The notes below the pieces were generated by a model, which saw nothing but the letters and a program-made list of their open reading frames with translations, was not told the DNA's origin and did no database searches. Shown here in pieces: positions 1 to 8,977 of a stretch of 64,000 nucleotides of DNA. The position numbers and the translations under genes were made by a program. How positions within the stretch are numbered: the first letter of the stretch is position 1; the number at the start of each line of letters is the position of its first letter. This stretch comes from Legionella busanensis (lineage in GTDB: Bacteria; Pseudomonadota; Gammaproteobacteria; Legionellales; Legionellaceae): assembly GCF_900461525.1 (NCBI RefSeq), contig NZ_UGOD01000001.1, positions 2,387,001-2,451,000 on the forward strand. Direction: 5' to 3'.

Positions 1-486
1 GAGTTACTCTATTGGATTTTTAACAATCATCCAAAAGATATTACTGAATTACCTTGGATTATGCTTCAGAAGCGATTGCAAATGATGGGCTTTACTCACA
101 GTGAGCAAACTAAAACCATTCTTACTATTCAATCCCAAATTGCAGCAATGCTAACAAGTGAGCTTGGTCAATGGCTTTGTAAATTGCATACAGATGAACG
201 TAATCAATATGAATTACTAATTAATGAAGATGGCTACATTAAAACGAGATTAATTGATAGAACGTTTTATGATCAGGGTGCCTATTGGTTAATTAATTTT
301 AAAACAACCCCTGCTACCCAAGAACAGCAACGATTAGATCAAGAAGAATTAAATAAAAATATAGAACCTTTAAAAGAGATCATTAAGGTGCCAATGCAGT
401 TAGGGATTTATTATCTTCCAACCCAATTTTGGCTATCTTGGAAAGTCGAAAATAAAGCACAGATTAATACTTGTACATTGCTCTGA
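1..486 (+). CDS. Unknown protein, 3' part only
   Basis: The reading frame is open from the first base and ends at a TGA at 484-486, so the gene begins outside the window and at least 161 codons are present. The first in-frame ATG (61) has no ribosome site and lies inside an open frame, so it is unlikely to be the real start. The visible part is soluble, mixed charge, with a Gln/Glu-rich stretch (about residues 105-120) and an aromatic tail containing PTQFWLSWKVENKAQ. I do not recognise a family. No function is assigned. Confidence 0.7.
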   Translation, partial: ELLYWIFNNHPKDITELPWIMLQKRLQMMGFTHSEQTKTILTIQSQIAAMLTSELGQWLCKLHTDERNQYELLINEDGYIKTRLIDRTFYDQGAYWLINFKTTPATQEQQRLDQEELNKNIEPLKEIIKVPMQLGIYYLPTQFWLSWKVENKAQINTCTLL

Positions 487-745
487 TCCTATTAATACAA
501 AAAACTTGTATCTCAATCTCTCATTATTTTGCGTTTAACTAGGCATGACTATTCATAAAACCTTACATACCGCAACTTAGTCGCGATATCTAGAACAAAA
601 TCGGCCACCTTTGAAAGGTATAGAAATTAATGCCAGAAAATCGCTGATTGCTTTTAGTTAATTTCACCATCTCCTGGATGCCCCGAACAAGTTAGACACG
701 TAGGCGATAGAAGTCAGTAGATATCAGAATATAACTTAGTTTATA

Positions 746-2038
746 TTAAATACTTAACATTGAAGCTTTGGAAAAGCCAGACTCTTCCTGATGTTTTAAC
801 TCTCTTGCATCAAAAACTTCTATCCCCTGCTGCTTACATTTTTGCAGCTGCTTAATAAAATCATTATTGTTAGGATATAACTCATATAATCTTTGCTCTG
901 AAATTTTATCTATTCTGTTATATTCTAAATCTTCCTCAAATTCTTTTCGATCATAATAAAGCTTTCGCATTTTTATATCTGCGACTTGATCTTGATAATA
1001 TTTTTTCTTAAAAGTAGATTCGTTTAAAATTTTTATATAGCCCTTAATTTTTTCGATACATTGAGTAATCTGCTGTAATAAATTTTTAACCTGTAAATCC
1101 GGTAGCGCTGTAGTAGTAAGCTTAGCTTGATGTTCATCACGCCATAAATTAAAGTGATTTATAAAACTATCAATAGCTTCTTCTTTTTCTTGTATAACGC
1201 CATTGTCGCACAACTGATTTAAAGGATGCTTCATTTGCAAGAACTCACGCTGTAATTTATAGAGGCATGGTTCTTTACTCGCTTTGCTACTTCCTAAGTC
1301 ATCAATTAAGTCAAAAAGAGTCGATTTGTAAGTTTCAGCTTTGTGAATTAAATAAAAGTAATAATTATCTAACGCTTGATCATTTTTTAAGTCATCAAAT
1401 ACCTGACTGACTAATTGTTCTTGTTCAAAATTAAGTTTATCAATAATAATTAGGGCACTTTGCGTTAGTTTTGGTTGATAAGGTTTAGCGCGTGCTTGAG
1501 ATATTAACTCTTTTGCTAGCTTAATGTGTAATTCTTTATTTTCTAAGGCTTTTAACAAGTTTTCTATTTTTTCTTGAAAATCATCTTTTTTTAAAAAGCT
1601 CTCTACCTGAACTAAGTAACTATTAAGAAGTTTGCTATTGTTAATTAGATTATCTTCATCTTGACTTACACTAACAGGTGGTAAATTTTCTTTTATATTT
1701 TTAAATGAATTCTGCTTATTTAACTGCTTAAGATAGGCTAATTCCTCAATAGAATAACTAAAATTATTTTCCTTTAAAAAAGCGGATGAGAAATAACTTA
1801 AATTGTGTTTATAGTATTCACAATAGCTGTAATTTCGTTTATCCGACTTAGACTGATTAACCAACGCCCTTAACTCTAAAATCTCCTTTCTAAAGCTAGG
1901 AACAAAAGGTAAAAAACTAAAAAAGTTCTGAACCCTAAGTCTGAACATGCTTGGTAATTGTTTATCTAAAAACGCTCTCAAAGATATAAATTGCATAATT
2001 TTAAATAGTACACCAGGATTTGGGATACTATTATCCAT
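746..2038 (-). CDS. Unknown coiled-coil-rich protein, candidate effector
   Basis: A 430-residue protein with no signal peptide. It begins with a hydrophobic/aromatic stretch (residues 10-50) followed by long Lys/Glu/Leu-rich helical sequence, likely coiled coil (about 95-200 and 270-400). The tail is polar and acidic (residues 410-430, with KHQEESGFSKAS). No enzyme motif is seen. The ribosome site is weak and the gene stands alone. Size, helical content, polar tail and genomic setting are those of Legionella-type effectors of unknown function, but that is inference only. Confidence 0.7.
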   Translation of the reverse strand: MDNSIPNPGVLFKIMQFISLRAFLDKQLPSMFRLRVQNFFSFLPFVPSFRKEILELRALVNQSKSDKRNYSYCEYYKHNLSYFSSAFLKENNFSYSIEELAYLKQLNKQNSFKNIKENLPPVSVSQDEDNLINNSKLLNSYLVQVESFLKKDDFQEKIENLLKALENKELHIKLAKELISQARAKPYQPKLTQSALIIIDKLNFEQEQLVSQVFDDLKNDQALDNYYFYLIHKAETYKSTLFDLIDDLGSSKASKEPCLYKLQREFLQMKHPLNQLCDNGVIQEKEEAIDSFINHFNLWRDEHQAKLTTTALPDLQVKNLLQQITQCIEKIKGYIKILNESTFKKKYYQDQVADIKMRKLYYDRKEFEEDLEYNRIDKISEQRLYELYPNNNDFIKQLQKCKQQGIEVFDARELKHQEESGFSKASMLSI

Positions 2039-2102
2039 AATGTTGATTTTATGTCAACATGAAATCAAATTTTGTCAATTTGAATAAATTTAAATTTATA
2101 AG

Positions 2103-2612
2103 TTAATCCAATTTACTTTGGTTAACTAAAGCGTCTGATTCTTCTTTTATTAATTGATCAATAACATTTTTTTTCACCGCCCAATTTTTAATAAAGGTTT
2201 GATTAATTGCAGTACAATTATCACCAAACCAAGGGCCTAACTGAACTATCACTAAAGGAATTGCGGTTTTAAGACAATTATTAACCTCCTGTTGTATTTC
2301 TTTTTTACATAAATCACCTTGTTGATAACAAGAGTCAATCAAATTATTAAGCAATGTTTCCCAATTCTCAGGAGGTTCAGCGCCTAAAAATTCTTTATTT
2401 AATATCTTAGGCAAACTATTTTTTACTAGCCATTTTATACGCATAGGCGACATGGGTTTTTGACATAATTTTTCTTCAAAATCTTGTTTTAAATCCTTTC
2501 CAATAAGAGATATTTGTTTTAAGTCCGGACAAGATGGTTGTTGCGACTCAGCAAATAAAGGGAGATAAAAAAAGCTAACAGTTATGATTAGAATTATTTT
2601 TAATAATTTCAT
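2103..2612 (-). CDS. Small exported Cys-containing protein, unknown
   Basis: The chosen start is the second ATG (codon at 2610-2612), because an AAGG ribosome site sits about six bases before it and directly abuts the upstream ATG at 2618. The product (169 aa) opens with a clear signal peptide: MKLLK, a hydrophobic run IILIITVSFFYLPLF, then an AES cleavage region. The mature part has several Cys residues (in PSCPDL, KLCQ, DSCYQQGDLCK, NNCLK, DNCTA), suggesting disulfides in the periplasm. No family recognised. It is divergent from mrp/apbC, sharing an 84-bp intergenic region. Confidence 0.7.
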   Translation of the reverse strand: MKLLKIILIITVSFFYLPLFAESQQPSCPDLKQISLIGKDLKQDFEEKLCQKPMSPMRIKWLVKNSLPKILNKEFLGAEPPENWETLLNNLIDSCYQQGDLCKKEIQQEVNNCLKTAIPLVIVQLGPWFGDNCTAINQTFIKNWAVKKNVIDQLIKEESDALVNQSKLD

Positions 2613-2696
2613 GATCATCCTTAAAATTATTTAATTGAAATTGGTCAATTTACAAATAAATCAATTCAGTTATTATAGTCTAAAAATAATTACCCT

Positions 2697-3782
2697 ATGA
2701 TTACCATGACTATTTCTTCTTACTCTGGTGAGATTTTACAAACAACTAAAGACGAACTTCTTAATTTAACGGCCGCAGAAATGGACTTTAAATTTAATGA
2801 AGAGAAAGAAGGAAGTCACCTTGCAGTTTATCTACAGGCAGGTTTTCCAGTTAATTTCTTACAAAAACATTATCTACCTACTATTAAAGCGAAATTGGAA
2901 CATATTTACCCTTCTTTAAAAATTGATGTTCATCTAGACTCTTTTATTAAAGCCCATCAAACGCAATTGGCAGGTAAAGGATTACGAGGCGTTAAGAATA
3001 CAATTGCCATAGCCTCAGGTAAGGGTGGTGTAGGTAAATCAACTGTGACAGTTAATTTAGCTACCGCATTAGCGCGTGCTGGTGCACGTGTAGGAATTTT
3101 AGACGCTGATATTTATGGACCTAGCATCCCTTTAATGCTCGGCCAACATAAACCAGTTGAAATTAGTGGAGAACATTATTTACCTGTTAAAGCGCATGGC
3201 ATTGAAGCAATGTCAATTGGCTATCTCATGCCAAGTGACGAGCAAGCATTAATCTGGCGTGGTCCCATGCTTGCTAAATCTCTTATTCAAATGTTGAATT
3301 TAACCTTATGGGACGAACTAGATTATTTATTTATTGATCTTCCTCCCGGTACAGGCGATATTCAATTAAGCTTGGTACAGAAAATTCCTTTAACAGGCGC
3401 TGTTGTTATTACTACACCTCAACCCGTAGCAACACTGGATGCTCAGAAAGCAATTCAGATGTTTGCCAAAACAAATATTAATGTATTAGGTATCGTCGAA
3501 AATATGTCTTATCATAATTGTAGCCAATGCGGTCATCAAGACAGATTATTTGGTGAAGGTGGTGGACAGAAGTTAGCATCCAATTTCAATCTTCCGCTAC
3601 TAGGCCAGTTACCTTTAGACCAACATATTCGCAATCACTGTGATATTGGCCAACCTACAGCAATTTTAGCGAATAATGAATTATCAACAATTTTTACTAA
3701 AACAGCATTAAATTTAGCCATTAATATAGCAAAAAAACCTTTAAATTACGCCGACCGATTTCCACCTATCGTAGTCGAATAA
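2697..3782 (+). CDS. apbC: Mrp/ApbC iron-sulfur cluster carrier ATPase
   Basis: P-loop NTPase of the Mrp/NBP35 family, which binds and transfers Fe-S clusters to apo-proteins in the cytosol. The 361-aa product has an N-terminal MIP18-like region (about 1-90), a deviant Walker A GKGGVGKST (108-116), LDADIYGPS, the Walker B-like DLPPGTGD, and the cluster-binding CxxC in NCSQCGHQ (about 270-277). Length is normal for the family. A second ATG nine bases in is an alternative start. No operon partner: Ku follows in the opposite direction, convergent. Confidence 0.95.
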   Translation: MITMTISSYSGEILQTTKDELLNLTAAEMDFKFNEEKEGSHLAVYLQAGFPVNFLQKHYLPTIKAKLEHIYPSLKIDVHLDSFIKAHQTQLAGKGLRGVKNTIAIASGKGGVGKSTVTVNLATALARAGARVGILDADIYGPSIPLMLGQHKPVEISGEHYLPVKAHGIEAMSIGYLMPSDEQALIWRGPMLAKSLIQMLNLTLWDELDYLFIDLPPGTGDIQLSLVQKIPLTGAVVITTPQPVATLDAQKAIQMFAKTNINVLGIVENMSYHNCSQCGHQDRLFGEGGGQKLASNFNLPLLGQLPLDQHIRNHCDIGQPTAILANNELSTIFTKTALNLAINIAKKPLNYADRFPPIVVE

Positions 3783-3866
3783 ATTCTAGTGTTTGCGCAC
3801 TATAACTTTTGATTAGGGTGTGTTGACACTTAGCTCTTACAGATTAGTTAAAAAAGTATTTAAGTC

Positions 3867-4691
3867 TTATCTACTTTTTTTCTCGTCTTTACTAGTCGAA
3901 CGGCGACTGGTGTTTTTGAGGCTATTTTTAAGTAACGTCATAAAATCAATTAAATCGTCATTTTTCTCTGTAGGTTCTTCTGCTTTTCTTTTCGTAGTCT
4001 TCGTCGATTTCTTCTCTTCAATCCATTTCATTAATGCATCACGATATTCATCATGATACTTCTCTGGCTTCCATTTTGCACTCATTTCATGAATTAGATC
4101 AGTAGCAATTTTTATTTCCCGATCATTAATATGGTAAGCTTTTAAGCCTTCATTAGGAAAATCAAATTCATTTTCACTACGAATTTCCTGATGATAACGA
4201 ATAACATATAAAATCAAAGCTTCTTCATGAGGTAAAATTAAAGTTAGATATTCTCGATTGCGAATGACAATTTTAGCTATACCAACTTTTTCAGTTTTCT
4301 TTAAAGCTTCGCGCAATAAAACATATGCCTTTTTATTAGAGCTATCTGGGACCATGTAATAAGGTCTATCAAAATAAAGGGAACTAATATCACTTAAATC
4401 GACAAATTCCTCTATATCAATTGATTTAAATGCTTCAGGTGCGGCGTGCTTAAAATCCTCATCATCAAGAACGACATAACTACCTTTTTGAAATTCATAC
4501 GCTTTAACAATCTCATCCCAAGGAACTTCTTTGCCTGTTTCTGCATTAACCCGCTCATAGCGAACCCGCGATTGATCGCGTGCATCTAAAAGATGAAAAC
4601 GCAACTCATTTTTTTTCTCAACGGGGTATAAATTGACAGGAATTGCCACTAATCCAAATGATATATATCCTTTCCAAACTGGTTTTGTCAT
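3867..4691 (-). CDS. ku: Ku, non-homologous end-joining protein
   Basis: Bacterial Ku homodimerises into a ring that threads onto DNA ends and recruits a ligase. The 274-aa product starts with the family signature WKGYISFGLVAIPVNLY and carries the Ku core (about 5-195), with IDIEEFVDLSDI, DRPYYMVP and the helix LILYVIRYHQEIR. The tail from about 215 is Lys/Arg-rich (KKSTKTTKRK ... RRSTSKDEKKSR), as in Ku proteins that use a basic extension on DNA. No LigD gene lies beside it; the only ATP-dependent ligase in view is at 36671-38254. It may serve as partner, but this is inference. Confidence 0.95.
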   Translation of the reverse strand: MTKPVWKGYISFGLVAIPVNLYPVEKKNELRFHLLDARDQSRVRYERVNAETGKEVPWDEIVKAYEFQKGSYVVLDDEDFKHAAPEAFKSIDIEEFVDLSDISSLYFDRPYYMVPDSSNKKAYVLLREALKKTEKVGIAKIVIRNREYLTLILPHEEALILYVIRYHQEIRSENEFDFPNEGLKAYHINDREIKIATDLIHEMSAKWKPEKYHDEYRDALMKWIEEKKSTKTTKRKAEEPTEKNDDLIDFMTLLKNSLKNTSRRSTSKDEKKSR

Positions 4692-4828
4692 AATTATCCC
4701 TGTTATTGATTTTAACCAATCCTTAATTGAGTATAGAATAAAAATAACTGATGTGAATCAGCTAACATACTTTTTGAGTTTATTAAGGCAGGTGTCTAAT
4801 GCTTATAGTAAAAAGAAATTATAGAGAG

Positions 4829-4857
4829 TGATATCCAGCAAATTTTGCTGGATATCA
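4829..4857 (-). terminator. Strong hairpin after the Thr/Gly protein gene
   Basis: Perfect inverted repeat TGATATCCAGCAAA / TTTGCTGGATATCA with a one-base loop centre, 25 bases downstream of the stop of the minus-strand gene at 4882-5196 and upstream of the Ku promoter region. On the minus strand it is followed by a CTCTCTATA stretch rather than a clean U run, so termination is likely but not certain. Confidence 0.55.
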
Positions 4858-4881
4858 TGTTGAGGTGATCAATATAGGTAA

Positions 4882-5196
4882 TTAAGCGCCGCCGCCTGTT
4901 CCAGTAGCACTACCGCCAGTTGTATCCCCACCACCTGTAGTACCAGTTGTTCCAGCAGCACCGCCTGTAGTTCCAGTACCTGTAGTACCTGTACCGGTAG
5001 TACCACCAGCACCTGTAGTACCAGTGCCTGTAGTACCACCAGTGCCTGTAGTACCAGTTGCTCCGGTAGTCGTCGTGGTAGTACCCGTGGTATTAGCGTT
5101 ATCAGTATGACGGCCAAATAAGAAATAAAGGACAAGAGCAGCGATAACAATAATTCCAATTATCGTTAAAATTCCCGTACGCTCATTATTAACCAT
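4882..5196 (-). CDS. Single-span membrane protein with Thr/Gly-repeat tail
   Basis: 104 residues. A short N-terminal segment (MVNNERTG) precedes one transmembrane helix (about 9-27, ILTIIGIIVIAALVLYFLF), then a tail of 70 residues made almost only of Thr and Gly (TTGTGGTTGTG type) with a few Ala. A strong ribosome site (AAGGAGA) precedes the ATG. It is the second gene after the larger Thr/Gly exported protein, 40 bp apart on the same strand, so co-transcription is likely. Low-complexity tails like this occur on envelope proteins; no biochemical role is assigned. Overlapping frames here are compositional artefacts. Confidence 0.75.
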   Translation of the reverse strand: MVNNERTGILTIIGIIVIAALVLYFLFGRHTDNANTTGTTTTTTGATGTTGTGGTTGTGTTGAGGTTGTGTTGTGTTGGAAGTTGTTGGGDTTGGSATGTGGGA

Positions 5197-5236
5197 GTTA
5201 TTCTCCTTAAATCATAATTGTTAAAATAAATTAATC

Positions 5237-5827
5237 TTATTGACCAGCTCCACCTGCACCAGCTCCACTACCACCTGTAGCACCGCCCATTGAGCCCCCT
5301 GATGTACCAGTACCACCTGTAGTGCCGCCCATTGAGCCACCTGTTGTACCAGTGCCACCTGTAGTACCTGTTCCCATTGAACCACCTGTTGTACCAGTAC
5401 CACCTGTAGTACCTGTTCCCATTGAACCATCTGTTGTATCGGTACCACCTGTAGTACTAGTACCCATAGAGCTATCTGTATTACTTGATGCATCAGTACC
5501 CATATTAGTACCTGTACCATTTGTATCTACACCATTATCCGTACTCATAGTATCATTAGTGCCATCACCTATAGGATCAGTACCTGTTACATCACCACCT
5601 GTAGTATCAGTACCCATAGAATTACCAATACCACTATTATCTGTACCGGTAGTAGTAGTATCGATACCCGTACCGGTATTTGTACCTGTAGTATCAGCAC
5701 CTGTGCCAGTTGTGGTAGAATAACTACCATTTGAAGAATCATTTGTTGTATCTGAATCAGAAGATGCAGCAGCATTAACAGCAGAAAAGACCATAGTAGT
5801 AAGCATTACTGAAAGTATCCGTTTCAT
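5237..5827 (-). CDS. Exported Thr/Gly/Ser tandem-repeat protein
   Basis: The ATG at 5825-5827 is chosen because AAAGGAG lies at the right distance and a typical signal peptide follows (MKRILSVMLTTMVFSAVNA, then ASSDSD). The mature protein (about 175 aa) is Thr/Gly/Asp/Ser-rich. Its C-terminal half is built of a 15-residue unit of the type GGTGTTGGSMGTGTT repeated about four times with decay at the ends. It probably sits in the periplasm or at the surface, with the membrane-anchored Thr/Gly protein encoded next. No known family; sequence bias makes homology calls unreliable. Confidence 0.75.
   Translation of the reverse strand: MKRILSVMLTTMVFSAVNAAASSDSDTTNDSSNGSYSTTTGTGADTTGTNTGTGIDTTTTGTDNSGIGNSMGTDTTGGDVTGTDPIGDGTNDTMSTDNGVDTNGTGTNMGTDASSNTDSSMGTSTTGGTDTTDGSMGTGTTGGTGTTGGSMGTGTTGGTGTTGGSMGGTTGGTGTSGGSMGGATGGSGAGAGGAGQ
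5270..5470. repeat. 45-bp coding tandem repeat
   Basis: Within the exported Thr/Gly gene the DNA repeats with a 45-bp period (15 codons). Two central copies are nearly identical (around 5345-5435) and the outer copies are degenerate. The core of each copy reads CCCATTGAACCACCTGTTG on the plus strand. Because the period is a multiple of three, copy-number change would alter protein length without shifting frame. Confidence 0.8.
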
Positions 5828-5919
5828 AGCAGCGACTCCTTTATTTGTTAATTTAAACATTTTTCTATTTAGAAATGATTAGGAATTTAAACTCTCTATT
5901 AATCTTAAGCCGAGTTCAT

Positions 5920-6369
5920 TTATCGTTGATTCGTTACTGATTCCAGCCATTGTTTATGACGTCTCTCATCAGCCCATCCCCTGCTTAATATTTCAACAGA
6001 ATCAGGCCATATATACTTGTGAGAATTAATGCGTTCATAAGCTGTATTTGTATCTACTTCATTGCTTATCATCGCTTTTAAAATAGCTTCATCACCAAGC
6101 ATATTTGCTAATACCACTTTACCTTGGGTAAGTAATTGTTTAAGACTAGGTCCATCAGGGGCTTTTTCTTGATGGCTTTCTAAGAGTGCTGTTATTTCTT
6201 GGACATGCCTTTGATGATCATTTTTAAATTCAGTTAATTTACTACGGTACTCAGCATTATCAACTCGATTGATAGCTGCTTCATAAGCTTCAATAGCATC
6301 ATAATCAAGTTCACAAAGCTCGTATAAGGCATCCTTAAAATGCTCTTGGGTTCCAACTAATGTTGTCAT
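5920..6369 (-). CDS. DUF2383 (PA2169-type) ferritin-like four-helix protein
   Basis: The product has about 149 residues. The second ATG (6367-6369) is the start: AGGGA lies seven bases before it, but only one base from the upstream ATG. The sequence is an all-helical bundle with family-like blocks: LYELCELDYDAIEAYEAAI, LTEFKNDHQRHVQEI, ALLESH and WADERRHKQWLE at the end. The pattern of E, D-x-x-x-H and ERRH resembles the DUF2383 ferritin-like family, often linked to stress or stationary phase. Metal binding is plausible but not shown. Neighbour of a hemerythrin-like gene on the same strand. Confidence 0.8.
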   Translation of the reverse strand: MTTLVGTQEHFKDALYELCELDYDAIEAYEAAINRVDNAEYRSKLTEFKNDHQRHVQEITALLESHQEKAPDGPSLKQLLTQGKVVLANMLGDEAILKAMISNEVDTNTAYERINSHKYIWPDSVEILSRGWADERRHKQWLESVTNQR

Positions 6370-6503
6370 TATCATTCCCTTGTTTATAATTAATTGACAT
6401 CTATATCAAACCATACCTCAGTAAATCCTTTTTACTTCAAGATAAAGTCCTTTATCATAATATTACAAATTTAATAATTAGCAAGCGATTACAGGAAATC
6501 AAG

Positions 6504-6535
6504 GTTAGGGATAAAATAATTAATTTATCCCTAAC
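6504..6535 (-). terminator. 12-bp perfect stem downstream of the hemerythrin gene
   Basis: GTTAGGGATAAA / TTTATCCCTAAC with an eight-base loop, lying 64 bp past the stop of the hemerythrin-like gene and upstream of the DUF2383 gene. A second weaker hairpin (AGGCT ... AGCCT, about 6542-6571) sits closer to the stop. The pair would separate the two transcripts. Confidence 0.5.
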
Positions 6536-6598
6536 AGTTGCAGGCTGCCTTTTATTTAACAATAAAAAGCCTATATCTTTTTATCCTGAACTTACCGT

Positions 6599-7075
6599 CT
6601 ACTTATCTTCTTCATTACGAAGTGGAATATCCATTTTCTTTTCAATGATTTTCTTTTCCTTTTGCATGGCTAATTCCATTTCCTGTGCTTCATCAGAAGA
6701 TAATTCTTTTTTAGCATCTTTGAAAATTTCATTTTCTTCTTCTTCAATATGATGCATTAAAGAATCTGCCATTTTTTGAAATAACTTTGTCCAAGCAGCA
6801 CCATTTAGAGTTTTATCTGATAAACGATCTAACATTTGCTCAACTTCTTCATGCTCTTCTTTAGCATGTGGAATTTCTTCTTTAGTTGCTTCTTCCTTTT
6901 TTAAAGGCTTATAAAATACTTTTTCTTCAGCTTTACTATGAATAATAATTTCTTTTTTTAATTGATTAAATAAATCGTCTCGTTGCTCAGTAGCATGGGG
7001 ATCTAAGTGCAATATTTTATTAATCAGTTCTTTAGCTACCCGATGATCTTTTTTTAGATAGGTAAAAATGGTCAT
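6599..7075 (-). CDS. Hemerythrin-like HHE domain protein
   Basis: The start at 7073-7075 (MTIFTYLKKDH) is preferred because AGGAGA precedes it by about six bases; an upstream ATG lacks a site. 158 aa. Likely iron ligands follow the HHE pattern: H11 in KKDH, H in IIIHSKAEEKVFY (H-x-x-x-E), H in AKEEHEEVE, and LMHHIEEEENEIF (H-x-x-x-E). The tail is Glu/Lys-rich helix. Such proteins bind a di-iron site and are linked to oxygen, NO or redox stress. No partner enzyme is adjacent apart from the DUF2383 gene. Confidence 0.88.
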   Translation of the reverse strand: MTIFTYLKKDHRVAKELINKILHLDPHATEQRDDLFNQLKKEIIIHSKAEEKVFYKPLKKEEATKEEIPHAKEEHEEVEQMLDRLSDKTLNGAAWTKLFQKMADSLMHHIEEEENEIFKDAKKELSSDEAQEMELAMQKEKKIIEKKMDIPLRNEEDK

Positions 7076-7294
7076 TTTATTCTCCTTATACCTCAATAAA
7101 TCAGTTCAGATTTAAAATCATGTCGTTAATTAAAATACTAATTTTCTATTGAAAACAACAACTTCTTCAGTCGCGTCCCTTTTAGTATACACTAATTATC
7201 TTGAATTAAAATTTGTTTAAATTTAGATCAACTTATGAGTTAAGTATAGAAGTAAAATAGTAAAATTAACCAATGGACCTTTTTCCAAAGGATT

Positions 7295-7320
7295 AACTTA
7301 GCCTTAATTAAGGCTAAGTT
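7295..7320 (-). terminator. 26-bp perfect palindrome after the CE-protease-like gene
   Basis: AACTTAGCCTT / AAGGCTAAGTT with AATT at the centre, eight bases from the stop of the minus-strand gene at 7328. There is no U run after it, so it may be a hairpin that protects the 3' end or a factor-dependent terminator. Confidence 0.5.
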
Positions 7321-7327
7321 GTCTTAG

Positions 7328-8794
7328 TTATAATTGATTTTTTGGAGGATTTAAGGATTCTTCTATATGTTGTAAGGCATCTGCTTTCTTTAGACCAAAG
7401 AAACTGAAAATCCGATGATAGCCCAAAGCTGCTCTTACGCCTTCATCATTTCTTACATCGTCACCTTTTCGAATTGCTTCTTGTAAAGCTGTCTCAATAA
7501 GCGTTGCTTTTTTTTCACACCGAATGGCAAAGAAACTTTTTGAGGCTTTACGTAATCGATCAATTTCGTCTTGTACATATTTCACACCACTGGGAGAGCT
7601 TACCGTGCTTTTATTTAAATTATTTTCTTCAAGTATATTTAAGTTTGTGTCAAACGACACTTGAGGTTGATTATTTTCAACTTTTTTTATAATTGAATTA
7701 TTTAATTCTTCTAGCTCCATTTTATTTTCGACCTGTTTCTGCGGTGATAGCTTAGGCGATGAATAAGGTGTGATTATAGTCATTTCAGGCTTTAAATTTG
7801 GACTTGTCGATGGTGTATTTATAAGTTCTCCTTTATCATCTGGATTTTCTTCCTCATCGCTAAATTCCTCCTCATCACTTGCATCATACAATTCACTTTC
7901 AGAACCGTAATTATCCTCTGAAAACCAATCATCTTCGTCAAATTGGACTGTCGCTTTTACACTATCTTGTCTTAACCAAGTCATTAATCCATTAAGCATT
8001 GCCTCAATAATAAATTTATAATCTTCATCTAATTGATCTAAATCAGTTTCGGTAACTTGCGTTAATAATTGATCATGCTTGAGACGATATTTTTGTATAA
8101 TTTCTTGATACTCTTCTTGTAAAGGAGCGAGTAAATCTGGCGGTAGTTTAAAATCTTTATCAAGCATCGTTAACCAATCTAGATTAGACATAGCTATTCT
8201 TAAAAATTCTACGCAAATTGGACCACAAGAAACAAGCGGGCCATTATCTTTTTCAGTACTTTGAATAGTATGTGGCGATGAAATAATATTAGCTATGTTC
8301 AGACTGTCTTTATCAAGTTTCGCTAACTCAGTACCTATTCTATCGTGTTTAGATAATCCTATTGGATTAAAGATAATTATATCTACTTGGCCTTTAGGAT
8401 TTCTTCTTAAAAAACCAGCGATATAATGTGCGCCACCTGTTTCCGGCTTAACCATAAACGGAAAAAAAACTTTATGTTGATTTTCCGCTTGCTGAAAAAA
8501 GTTAATTAATACAGAAAAAAAGTTAACGACATTAAGTCTATCATCATCGAATGATACATAAGGCGGCAACATAACATCTTTAATAGATTGATTAGTGCCA
8601 AATGGAAAATTATCTTTTATATCATTATAATATTTCCAGACTAGCCTTTGAGCATCATCTATATGATACCAAGTTTTGAAATCACGCCCATCTTTCACAA
8701 AGTTACCTTCTTTACGATATCTAAACTCCCTTGATGCTCTAGTTAAAACTTGCGAATCATCATTCTTAAATACTTCTTCTGGTCGAGTCGCCAT
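7328..8794 (-). CDS. Candidate CE-clan (Ulp1/YopJ-like) cysteine protease effector
   Basis: 488 residues, no signal peptide. The region 105-200 resembles the CE-clan layout: H123 in GGAHYIAGF, then a beta strand ending in an acid/amide (VDIIIFNPIG, N143), Q178, and a cysteine in LVSCGPICVEFL (C190). The H to C spacing of 67 and H to N of 20 are in the range for Ulp1/YopJ enzymes, and SCGP followed by a helix is like DCG-V in that clan. The rest is helical, then an acidic low-complexity region (about 295-330, EEEFSDEEENPDDKGE) and a helical tail. Adenain, deubiquitinase, deSUMOylase or acetyltransferase activity cannot be told apart. Family assignment is inference from motif only. Confidence 0.65.
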   Translation of the reverse strand: MATRPEEVFKNDDSQVLTRASREFRYRKEGNFVKDGRDFKTWYHIDDAQRLVWKYYNDIKDNFPFGTNQSIKDVMLPPYVSFDDDRLNVVNFFSVLINFFQQAENQHKVFFPFMVKPETGGAHYIAGFLRRNPKGQVDIIIFNPIGLSKHDRIGTELAKLDKDSLNIANIISSPHTIQSTEKDNGPLVSCGPICVEFLRIAMSNLDWLTMLDKDFKLPPDLLAPLQEEYQEIIQKYRLKHDQLLTQVTETDLDQLDEDYKFIIEAMLNGLMTWLRQDSVKATVQFDEDDWFSEDNYGSESELYDASDEEEFSDEEENPDDKGELINTPSTSPNLKPEMTIITPYSSPKLSPQKQVENKMELEELNNSIIKKVENNQPQVSFDTNLNILEENNLNKSTVSSPSGVKYVQDEIDRLRKASKSFFAIRCEKKATLIETALQEAIRKGDDVRNDEGVRAALGYHRIFSFFGLKKADALQHIEESLNPPKNQL

Positions 8795-8977
8795 TTCATT
8801 GCCTTAATTTGGATTTATTGTTAGATAAGAAAGCACAATGATAATTTTTATATTTATAAAATCAAACTATTTTCATCTATAATTTAATTGATTTACTAAC
8901 TTAGATTATATTTTTGCTTAATGAAGCTAAATAATGCTATAAACACTAGTTTCATTCCTATTTTGAGTGCTTTTTAT

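Noticed and set aside
3820-4056. Plus-strand 78-codon frame opposite the Ku gene
   Set aside because: Antisense to the basic tail of Ku; Ser/Phe-rich product typical of a shadow frame.
4869-5159. Minus-strand Leu/Val/Gln-rich frame in the Thr/Gly region
   Set aside because: Overlaps the real Thr/Gly frame in another phase; composition is an artefact of the repeat.
5322-5723. Plus-strand Pro/Val-rich frame
   Set aside because: It is the complement of the Thr/Gly repeats (GGT/ACC codons), without a ribosome site or start context.
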